From positions 1-12,198 of the forward strand of contig JAJYJP010000021.1 of assembly GCA_021789395.1 (NCBI GenBank): DNA of 12,198 nt, in the 5' to 3' direction. Below are positions 1 through 5,050 of the stretch, piece after piece. The stretch comes from a bacterium. GTDB taxonomy: Bacteria > Patescibacteriota > Minisyncoccia > Moranbacterales > UBA2206. The position numbers and the translations under genes were made by a program. Numbering within the stretch: the first letter of the stretch is position 1; each line of letters opens with the position of its first letter. The notes below the pieces were generated by a model, which was not told where the DNA came from, ran no database searches, and saw only the letters and a list, made by a program, of their open reading frames with translations.

Positions 1-24
1 GAGTTTGTAGAGTTTGGTCAACAT
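1..24 (-). CDS. N-terminal eight codons of an unidentified protein, cut by the window edge
   Basis: On the minus strand an ATG at 24-22 opens a frame reading MLTKLYKL before the window ends. The start is chosen because a very strong Shine-Dalgarno sequence, AGGAGGTGA, lies at 37-29, with seven bases between GGAGG and the ATG. A TATAAT hexamer is 31 bases upstream of the ATG. Eight residues are too few to name the product. The region upstream of the start carries three inverted repeats, listed separately, so this gene looks specially regulated. It follows the zinc-ribbon gene on the same strand but is separated from it by a terminator. Confidence 0.6.
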
Positions 25-56
25 AAAATCACCTCCTGTCTAGTTGGTGATTTTAT
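23..56. repeat. Perfect 11-bp inverted repeat over the ribosome binding site and -10 box
   Basis: The arm ATAAAATCACC at 23-33 is exactly complementary to 46-56, with a 12-base loop between. On the minus strand the downstream arm covers the GGTGA part of the Shine-Dalgarno site and the first two bases of the start codon. The upstream arm runs into the -10 box. It could be an operator bound as DNA, or an RNA hairpin hiding the ribosome binding site if transcription starts further upstream than the TATAAT box implies. Confidence 0.6.
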
Positions 57-82
57 TATATTCCAAGAGCTAACGCTCTAAA
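55..82 (-). promoter_or_regulatory. Probable promoter of the left-edge gene
   Basis: On the minus strand a perfect -10 box TATAAT lies at 60-55. The best -35 candidate is TTTAGA (82-77, four of six consensus bases) with a 16-base spacer. Transcription would begin near 48, leaving a leader of about 24 bases that carries the Shine-Dalgarno site. The weak -35 box suggests activator dependence or low basal use. Inferred from sequence only. Confidence 0.45.
66..79. repeat. Small inverted repeat with GCGTTAGC core, copy A
   Basis: AGAGC and GCTCT form a five-base stem around a TAAC loop. The eight-base core (69-76) is identical to that of the hairpin at 89-106. On the minus strand it lies in the -35/-10 spacer of the left-edge gene's likely promoter, a typical place for a regulator site. 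It is not followed by a T-run, so it is not a terminator. Confidence 0.5.
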
Positions 83-88
83 CGCACA

Positions 89-106
89 CACCCGCTAACG
101 CGGGTG
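89..106. repeat. Inverted repeat with GCGTTAGC core, copy B
   Basis: CACCCGC and GCGGGTG form a perfect seven-base stem around TAAC. The core at 94-101 repeats that of copy A, 25 bases away centre to centre. It lies just upstream of the left-edge promoter and downstream of the terminator at 119-155. Paired operators or an RNA structure are both possible. Confidence 0.5.
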
Positions 107-118
107 GTTTACCGGGTT

Positions 119-155
119 AAAGAAAAAGGCAGTCGCGATGTTGCGCCCTGCCTTT
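119..155 (-). terminator. Rho-independent terminator of the zinc-ribbon gene
   Basis: On the minus strand an eight-base stem (AAAGGCAG at 155-148 in mirror with CTGCCTTT at 132-125) encloses a smaller CGC/GCG inner stem. It runs directly into the tract TTTTTCTTT (127-119). It lies 31 bases past the stop codon of the 186-572 gene. The opposite strand has only a weak T-run, so it mainly serves minus-strand transcription. Confidence 0.8.
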
Positions 156-185
156 ACTTAACAAGCTCTTTGATTTGTTCAACGT

Positions 186-572
186 TTATTCTATTTTTTC
201 TCCCATATGATTTATAACCTCCCTCCAATTCTTGGAGCATTTGCTTTTTTCTACCCGACATTCGGAACATCCTTTTCCCCACCCTCCAGAAAAACAACCC
301 ATAGCGATATTGCTCATTTCGCAAGGGTCCAAACCATCAAGGAAAAAAACAGGTTTGCTGCCAGAAGTTATCGTGTTTTTCAGATATTGACTCAAAAACT
401 GATCCCCAGAAAAGTGCACCTCACTTGTCCTTGCTTCAGGACCGTTTTCCTGAGTAAGAAAAACTAAGCATTTTTCACATTCATAAACAACCTGATTTGG
501 CCTAGCCTCTTTAGTTACCCCCACAAAAACCAGCTTACTGCCACAACTCGGACAAAATTCTATTTTTCTCAT
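186..572 (-). CDS. Cysteine-rich zinc-ribbon protein of unknown function
   Basis: This 128-residue protein opens with a classic zinc-ribbon pattern: CPSC at residues 7-10 and CEKC at 32-35, enough to bind one zinc ion. A second cluster at 84-112 has five cysteines (84, 93, 102, 105, 112), the middle pair in a CSEC knuckle, and could bind another metal. No catalytic motif, signal peptide or membrane segment is visible, so it is probably cytoplasmic. The start is supported by an AAGGAG Shine-Dalgarno site about seven bases upstream. A consensus promoter lies at 722-750 and a terminator follows at 119-155, so it seems to be its own transcription unit. It is divergent from the TrmB-type regulator and may be its target. 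I do not recognise the family; a nucleic-acid-binding or metal-sensing role is only a guess. Confidence 0.75.
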   Translation of the reverse strand: MRKIEFCPSCGSKLVFVGVTKEARPNQVVYECEKCLVFLTQENGPEARTSEVHFSGDQFLSQYLKNTITSGSKPVFFLDGLDPCEMSNIAMGCFSGGWGKGCSECRVEKSKCSKNWREVINHMGEKIE

Positions 573-574
573 TT

Positions 575-646
575 TTAGTCTCCTTTTTCACTGTCTTTCT
601 CATTCCCATCAAAGATAGATTTGAAATTAAGGACTTGTGGGAACAT
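575..646 (-). other. Possible 23-codon leader ORF before the zinc-ribbon gene
   Basis: A minus-strand ATG at 646-644 opens a 23-codon frame (MFPQVLNFKS...) whose TAA stop at 577-575 is two bases from the zinc-ribbon start codon. It therefore spans that gene's Shine-Dalgarno site. It lies inside the predicted leader (start of transcription near 715). It has no ribosome binding site of its own. The tight stop-start spacing would fit translational coupling, but an ORF this short in AT-rich DNA can be chance. Confidence 0.2.
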
Positions 647-721
647 ATTTCGCAGAGATTATTTTTTTTAAGGAACTCTGTTAAAATTGTCTTTCTTTTC
701 AGTCTCTAATCTTAACGCTTC

Positions 722-750
722 ATTATATACTTAAATGAAAAAAATGTCAA
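722..750 (-). promoter_or_regulatory. Consensus promoter of the zinc-ribbon gene
   Basis: On the minus strand TTGACA (750-745) and TATAAT (727-722) are separated by exactly 17 bases, a perfect sigma-70-type promoter. The predicted start is near 715, giving a leader of about 140 bases. An imperfect relative of the 854-873 operator (744-762) overlaps the -35 box. Confidence 0.75.
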
Positions 751-818
751 ATATAATCGGCACTATACAAACAAGGAACTTTGATATTTTCTAAAATTTA
801 CTTATTTTAAGCGTAATA

Positions 819-846
819 TTGACAATTTTGATTAGTTTTATATAAT
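819..846 (+). promoter_or_regulatory. Consensus promoter of the TrmB-type regulator gene
   Basis: TTGACA (819-824) and TATAAT (841-846) are separated by 16 bases. Transcription should start near 852-854, which rules out the TTG codon at 851 as a useful translation start and favours the ATG at 875. The initiation site falls at the edge of the inverted repeat 854-873, so the promoter looks repressible. Confidence 0.75.
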
Positions 847-853
847 ATGATTG

Positions 854-873
854 TTGACGATAAATATCGACAA
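854..873. promoter_or_regulatory. Inverted-repeat operator, likely autoregulatory site of the TrmB-type regulator
   Basis: TTGACGATA and TATCGACAA flank a central AA; the two half-sites match at eight of nine positions. The site begins at the predicted transcription start and ends just before the regulator's ATG. This is where a repressor would block initiation or clearance. TrmB-family regulators commonly bind palindromes in their own or neighbouring promoters, so autoregulation is the simplest reading. That this protein binds here is inference. Confidence 0.6.
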
Positions 874-874
874 A

Positions 875-1612
875 ATGGAAATAAAATCTATATTGGAACA
901 ATTGAAATTGGGCGGGAAAAAAGCGGATGTGTATCTCGCTTCCTTAGAACTGGGCAGTGCCACAGTAATTGAGATAGCCAAAAAAGCTGGCATAAAAAGA
1001 ACGACTTGCTACGACATTCTGCTTGATTTGGAAAAAGAAAGTCTTATTTCCGAGACTGTCAAAGGTAAAAAAAGGCTTTTCATTGGAGAAGATCCAGAAA
1101 ATATCCAAAAAAGATTAAAAGAGCGCGAAGTATTATTTTCAGAAATTCTACCTCAATTAAAATCAATTTATAATATTAAAGGGTTAAGGCCAAAAATCCG
1201 ATTTTATGAAGGAAAAGAAGGGCTAAAGGAAGTTTATTCAGATACACTCAAATACAAAGGTGAAATTTTAGGATTTATATCAGACGCGGTAGTGCATGTT
1301 TTAGGCAATGAATGGGCAGAAAAGTATCTAAAAATGCGCGTTAAAAACAGAATACCTATTCGTGCTATTTACCCTGCAACTGAATACTTTTTAAAAGATT
1401 TCACTCCTCACGACCAACAACAGCTACGCATATCAAAAATAATAGATCAAAAAAAATATCCTTTTTCAATTGAAATTAATATATACGGATTCCAAAAAGT
1501 AGCACTCATGTCCGCCAAAGAAGAAACTGGGATTATTATTGAAGGAAAAGAAATTTATAACACACTGAAATTAATTTTTGAACTTCTTTGGAATATTTTA
1601 CCAGAGAAATAA
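875..1612 (+). CDS. TrmB-family transcriptional regulator
   Basis: The protein (245 residues from the ATG at 875) has the TrmB layout. An N-terminal winged helix-turn-helix spans about residues 1-70, including LGSATVIEIAKKAGIKR followed by the recognition segment TTCYDILLDLEKE. A coiled linker region follows (about 75-105), and the C-terminal effector domain begins near RPKIRFYEGKEG. Archaeal TrmB proteins sense sugars, but in bacteria the ligands are mostly unknown, and no ligand can be assigned here. The in-frame TTG at 851 was rejected because the promoter's transcription start falls at or after it. There is no Shine-Dalgarno site before the chosen ATG. The inverted repeat at 854-873 suggests it controls its own gene. 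The divergent zinc-ribbon gene is another likely target. Family assignment is firm; regulon is inferred. Confidence 0.85.
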   Translation: MEIKSILEQLKLGGKKADVYLASLELGSATVIEIAKKAGIKRTTCYDILLDLEKESLISETVKGKKRLFIGEDPENIQKRLKEREVLFSEILPQLKSIYNIKGLRPKIRFYEGKEGLKEVYSDTLKYKGEILGFISDAVVHVLGNEWAEKYLKMRVKNRIPIRAIYPATEYFLKDFTPHDQQQLRISKIIDQKKYPFSIEINIYGFQKVALMSAKEETGIIIEGKEIYNTLKLIFELLWNILPEK

Positions 1613-1631
1613 AACAGAATTTGAAATTAAA

Positions 1632-1655
1632 AATCCAAAGTGTTAGACTTGGATT
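1632..1655 (+). other. Weak hairpin after the regulator gene
   Basis: AATCCAA and TTGGATT form a seven-base stem with a ten-base loop, 20 bases past the regulator's stop codon. It is AT-rich and is followed by GTAATATC rather than a T-run. It is at best an inefficient terminator or a 3'-end stabilising hairpin. Confidence 0.3.
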
Positions 1656-1684
1656 GTAATATCTTCAGAAATATTTTCGCAATT

Positions 1685-1705
1685 CATAACTCGTAATTCG
1701 TAACT
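1685..1705. repeat. Three tandem 7-base units upstream of yebC
   Basis: CATAACT, CGTAATT and CGTAACT lie head to tail just before the yebC start. Units differ by one or two bases. Too short to call more than a minor tandem repeat; it may reflect slippage. Confidence 0.4.
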
Positions 1706-1712
1706 TAACCTT

Positions 1713-2429
1713 ATGTCAGGACATTCTCATTGGGCCGGAATCAAGCATAGAAAAGGCATTAACGACGCTAAACGCGGCAAAATTTTTACCAAACACGGCA
1801 AACTGATCACTATCGCCGCCCGCGACGGCGGCGGCAATCCGGACACCAACTTCCAATTGCGTCTGGCGATCGAACGCGCCCGCCTGGAAAATATGCCCAA
1901 AGAAAATATCGACCGCGCCATCAAGCGCGGTACAGGTGAATTGAAAGGCGACACCATCGAAGAAATTATTTACGAAGCTTACGGACCGGGAAACGTAGCG
2001 ATGCTTATCAAGACTGCAACTGACAACAAAAACAGAACGGTCGGCGAACTGAAATCGATTCTTTCCAAAGCCGGCGGCAAAGTGGTACCGAACGGTTCGG
2101 TCAGCTATCTTTTCAAACAAGTGGGCGAAATAAACGTACCTGTTTCGGAAAACGGCGACCCGTACGAAATTGAGATGAAAGCCATCGAAGCCGGCGCCGA
2201 AGACACGCTTTATTCCGACGGCGCCTTGACTGTTTTCACTAAAGTCGAAGATCTTCAACAAGTTAAGGAAAATTTGGAAAAATCCGGCCTCGCGATCGAA
2301 AACGCCGGATTGGTTTACGCCCCCACCCAAAAGACCAAGCTGGATGAACCGACCCAGGCGGACTACGAAAAACTCTTGGAAACTCTGGACGATCAGGACG
2401 ACGTCCAGGAAATTTACGACAACTTATAA
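1713..2429 (+). CDS. yebC: YebC/PmpR-family protein, probable translation or transcription factor
   Basis: The start MSGHSHWAGIKHRKG is diagnostic of the YebC family, and the 238-residue length is normal for it. Further family segments are seen at about residues 25-45 (HGKLITIAARDGGGNPD), 58-70 (ENMPKENIDRAIK), and 105-135 (NRTVGELKSILSKAGGK, then GSVSYLF). Family members were first described as DNA-binding regulators. More recent work links some to ribosomes stalled on proline-rich stretches; which role applies here cannot be read from sequence. The protein is cytoplasmic. The gene lies 14 bases upstream of ruvC, a pairing common across bacteria (yebC-ruvC, often with ruvA and ruvB). No Shine-Dalgarno site is visible. 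GC content is high (about 62% in 1801-1860), unlike the AT-rich regulator gene before it. Confidence 0.95.
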   Translation: MSGHSHWAGIKHRKGINDAKRGKIFTKHGKLITIAARDGGGNPDTNFQLRLAIERARLENMPKENIDRAIKRGTGELKGDTIEEIIYEAYGPGNVAMLIKTATDNKNRTVGELKSILSKAGGKVVPNGSVSYLFKQVGEINVPVSENGDPYEIEMKAIEAGAEDTLYSDGALTVFTKVEDLQQVKENLEKSGLAIENAGLVYAPTQKTKLDEPTQADYEKLLETLDDQDDVQEIYDNL

Positions 2430-2443
2430 TTAAGCATCTTTAA

Positions 2444-2932
2444 ATGAGAATTCTAGGCATTGATCCCGGCACCGCCACGACTGGTTGGGCGATTTTAGAC
2501 GAAAAAATGACGCCGGTCGCTTACGGCCATATTAGCACCGACCCGGGCCAGCCAGAAAGCCAGCGTTTATTTGAAATTGTCCGCGATTTGGAAAGCATAA
2601 TCGAGAAATATCATCCGGAAGAGGCGGCCGTGGAAAAACTTTTCTTCTTCAAGAACAAAAAAACCATCATCCAAGTCGGCCAATCCAGAGGCGCTTTACT
2701 CTTGACATTATCGAAAAAAAATATTAGAATATCCGAATATACGCCGCTCCAGGTCAAGCAAGCGCTGACCGGATACGGCAAGGCGGAAAAGAAGCAGATT
2801 CAACTGATGGTAAAGAATATTTTGAAACTTAAGACTATCCCCAAACCCGATGACACCGCCGACGCATTGGCTATCGCACTGTGCCATCTAAACAGCCGAA
2901 AAATCTCAAGACTTACGGAAAATTTTAGATAG
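2444..2932 (+). CDS. ruvC: RuvC, Holliday junction resolvase
   Basis: This endonuclease cuts Holliday junctions as a dimer, finishing homologous recombination together with the RuvAB branch-migration motor. The 162-residue protein has the RNase H-like fold signature. The four acidic metal ligands are present: D7 in RILGIDPGT, E64 in AAVEKLFF, and D137 and D140 in the C-terminal KPDDTADALAIAL. They match the four catalytic acids of E. coli RuvC. Length is slightly below the usual 165-175. It is 14 bases downstream of yebC and probably cotranscribed with it. ruvA and ruvB, often next in this cluster, are absent; a membrane protein gene follows instead. A promoter-like sequence lies inside the gene at 2702-2730. 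Confidence 0.95.
   Translation: MRILGIDPGTATTGWAILDEKMTPVAYGHISTDPGQPESQRLFEIVRDLESIIEKYHPEEAAVEKLFFFKNKKTIIQVGQSRGALLLTLSKKNIRISEYTPLQVKQALTGYGKAEKKQIQLMVKNILKLKTIPKPDDTADALAIALCHLNSRKISRLTENFR
2702..2730 (+). promoter_or_regulatory. Possible internal promoter for the membrane protein-ligase cluster
   Basis: Within ruvC, TTGACA and TAGAAT are separated by 17 bases, eleven of twelve consensus positions. Transcription would start near 2737, leaving a leader of about 218 bases to the membrane protein gene at 2955. It could uncouple the cluster 2955-8835 from yebC-ruvC. The A-rich spacer encodes lysines, so chance resemblance is possible. Confidence 0.4.
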
Positions 2933-2954
2933 TTTAATTATTTTAAACAAACCA

Positions 2955-3608
2955 ATGCAAACAATCAGCCCGATCATCCAATATTTTCTCGCGTCCGGAG
3001 TGCCGCTTGATACGGTAATTTTAATTCTGATGTTGCCGATTATCGCCACCTTCATCGCTTTTTTGCGCCAAGTAGTCGGCATTAAGGCTTTTGGCATTTA
3101 CACGCCATTGATTATTACTTTTGCTTTTTTAGCGACGAATGGCATCAAGTACGGCATCACGATTTTTATCGCCGTCATTTTGGTCGGCATGCTGATGCGC
3201 TTCGTCCTGAAACCGTTCCGTCTGCTTTACCTTCCTCGCGTAGCAATTACTTTGACTATCGTTGGTATTTTAATTCTGCTTCTGTTGGTTATTGGCGGCG
3301 CATTGCGTCGAACTGGTTTGGCCGCCGTTTCTATCTTCCCGATCTTAATTATGATCACACTGGTAGAAAAATTCGTCGCAGTCCAGATTGAAAAAGGAAA
3401 TAAGACTGCCGTTATTTTAGCTTTTGAGACCCTGATCATTTCCGTAATCGGCTACTATATCGCCAGCTGGAGCCCCCTGGTTGAACTTTTAGTCGTCCAT
3501 CCATGGATAACTTTGCTGACTTTGCCGATAAATATCTTACTTGGCAAATGGACCGGGCTTCGCATCAGCGAATATTTCCGCTTCAAGGAAGTCATAAAGA
3601 AAATATAA
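2955..3608 (+). CDS. Seven-helix membrane protein of the 7TM-transglutaminase family, lacking the transglutaminase domain
   Basis: The 217-residue protein is almost entirely membrane-embedded. Predicted helices lie near residues 20-38, 48-61, 65-85, 96-117, 122-141, 152-172 and 176-197. The segments FLRQVVGIKAFGIYTPLII, LLYLPRVAITLTIVG and SIFPILIMITLVEKF resemble the seven-helix module that in Proteobacteria is usually fused behind an inactive transglutaminase-like domain. That domain is absent here: the protein starts just before helix 1. It lies 22 bases after ruvC and 24 before the ATP-grasp-protease gene. In Proteobacteria the same membrane module recurs beside an ATP-grasp ligase and a retropepsin-like protease, so it is likely the membrane partner or transporter of that system. 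No function is established. Family recognition is from memory of motifs, not a search. Confidence 0.75.
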   Translation: MQTISPIIQYFLASGVPLDTVILILMLPIIATFIAFLRQVVGIKAFGIYTPLIITFAFLATNGIKYGITIFIAVILVGMLMRFVLKPFRLLYLPRVAITLTIVGILILLLLVIGGALRRTGLAAVSIFPILIMITLVEKFVAVQIEKGNKTAVILAFETLIISVIGYYIASWSPLVELLVVHPWITLLTLPINILLGKWTGLRISEYFRFKEVIKKI

Positions 3609-3632
3609 CCCGGAAAAGTTTTCTGACCGCTT

Positions 3633-5033
3633 ATGTTTGAATTTATAAAAAACAGCCGGAAAATCTTGGGAATGAATTCGAGAAATCTCAAATTCATCCG
3701 GCCTTACAATCTAAAAAAAGCTAAACGACTGGCCGACGACAAGCTTTTGAGCAAAAGGATGTTGCGCAAGAACGGCATTGCCGTTCCTAAACTGATCGCT
3801 TTGATTAAGACGCGCGAGGATTTGGAAAATTTTGACTGGCAATCCTTGCCGGACAGTTTCGCTCTCAAACCCAACCGCGGCTTCGGAGGCGAAGGAATTT
3901 TGGTCGTCTACGGCAAAAAAAAGAACGAGGATGTCTGGATTAAAGCCGATCGCTCCCCCGTGACAGTCGAGGATTTAAAAAACCATATACAAAATATTCT
4001 CGATGGCTCATTCTCCTTATCAAACACGCCGGACGTAGCTTTTTTCGAGGAACGCTTGCAACTTCTGAAACTTTTTAAACCCTACGCCTATAAAGGCATT
4101 CCCGATATTCGAGTAATTGTTTTTAATAAGGTTCCTATCATGGCTATGTTGCGCCTGCCTACCAAAGATTCCGGCGGCAAAGCCAACCTGCAACAAGGAG
4201 CGATCGGCGTCGGGATCGACATGGCGACCGGCGTCACTACCAGTGCCATCCAAGGAAAGAACAAATTCATCGAAAAAATTCCCGGCACCCGCCTGAATTT
4301 GAGCGGAATCAAGATTCCTCACTGGAAAACTATTTTGACTTTGGCCGCCCAAGCCCAACAGATTTCCGGTCTGGGCTTTTTGGGAGCCGACATCGCTATT
4401 GACAAGGAACTTGGCCCGGTCATTTTGGAACTTAACGCCCGCCCAGGACTCTCCATTCAGGTCGCCAACCTAGCCGGATTGAAAGAGCGCCTGGAAAGAG
4501 TTTCCGGCTTGAAAGTCAAAGGACTGGAAAAGGGCGTCCGAATGGGGATGGATATTTTTGGAGGCGAAGTCGAAGAAGAGGTTGAAGGCATTTCTGGGAA
4601 AAAAGTCATTGGTGCAGTGGAAAAAGTTAAATTTATTGGAAAAAATGGGAAAGAAATCGAAGTTGATGCTAAAATTGATACAGGCGCTTATTCATCCTCT
4701 CTTGATAGCGAGTTAGCCAAAGAATTGGGTTTTGGAGATTTATTAGATTATTTCAAAACTTTGGAATTACCTAAAAATTTTAAAAGAGAAGAGGCAAAAA
4801 CTATTGAGGAAGATCTTAGAAAAAAATATCTCGGCTCACATCAAGATTTGGTTGATATTGGATTAGTTTTTTCCTCGCACGGAGCTTCTATCCGACCTGC
4901 TGTAAAAATTAATTTTATTATGGATGGAACATCTGTTGTTTCCAGGACAAACATAACAGCGAGGGAAGAATTAAAATACCGGATGATTGTGGGTAGAAGA
5001 GATTTGAAAAAATTTTTAATTGATATTAAATAA
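3633..5033 (+). CDS. ATP-grasp peptide ligase fused to a RimB/retropepsin-like aspartyl protease
   Basis: Residues about 25-305 form an ATP-grasp ligase close to 'alpha-L-glutamate ligase-like' proteins: nucleotide-binding K79 in FALKPNRGFGGEG, FFEERL near 137-142, IRVIVFNKVPIMAMLRLPT at 159-177, and metal ligands D253 (LGADIAID), E266 and N268 (ILELNARPG). Such enzymes join an amino acid to a carboxylate using ATP. Residues about 328-466 form a second domain of the 'ATP-dependent zinc protease'/RimB type (now viewed as retropepsin-like): the catalytic DTGA at 349-352 in AKIDTGAYSSSL, then a late conserved RMIVGRRDLKKFL at 450-462. The two parts are normally separate genes; here one 466-residue chain joins bond-making and bond-breaking activities. 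GC content drops sharply at the domain boundary (about 4620). There is no signal peptide, so it is probably cytoplasmic, working next to the 7TM protein. The substrate is unknown. Confidence 0.85.
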   Translation: MFEFIKNSRKILGMNSRNLKFIRPYNLKKAKRLADDKLLSKRMLRKNGIAVPKLIALIKTREDLENFDWQSLPDSFALKPNRGFGGEGILVVYGKKKNEDVWIKADRSPVTVEDLKNHIQNILDGSFSLSNTPDVAFFEERLQLLKLFKPYAYKGIPDIRVIVFNKVPIMAMLRLPTKDSGGKANLQQGAIGVGIDMATGVTTSAIQGKNKFIEKIPGTRLNLSGIKIPHWKTILTLAAQAQQISGLGFLGADIAIDKELGPVILELNARPGLSIQVANLAGLKERLERVSGLKVKGLEKGVRMGMDIFGGEVEEEVEGISGKKVIGAVEKVKFIGKNGKEIEVDAKIDTGAYSSSLDSELAKELGFGDLLDYFKTLELPKNFKREEAKTIEEDLRKKYLGSHQDLVDIGLVFSSHGASIRPAVKINFIMDGTSVVSRTNITAREELKYRMIVGRRDLKKFLIDIK

Positions 5034-5050
5034 TTTTTTAATTTATAAAA

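Noticed and set aside
207..467. Plus-strand frame opposite the zinc-ribbon gene
   Set aside because: Composition and position are those of an antisense shadow; the minus frame has cysteine knuckles, promoter, ribosome binding site and terminator.
851..874. Upstream TTG start giving an eight-residue longer TrmB-type regulator
   Set aside because: The promoter at 819-846 predicts transcription starting at or after this codon, the added residues fit no family alignment, and the stretch is an operator-like inverted repeat.
1685..1705. Short tandem repeats as a CRISPR or iteron array
   Set aside because: Only three 7-base units without spacers; too short for either.
1716..2330. Long minus-strand frame opposite yebC
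   Set aside because: Its translation is the antisense shadow of a strongly conserved GC-rich gene; no start signal or recognisable domain.
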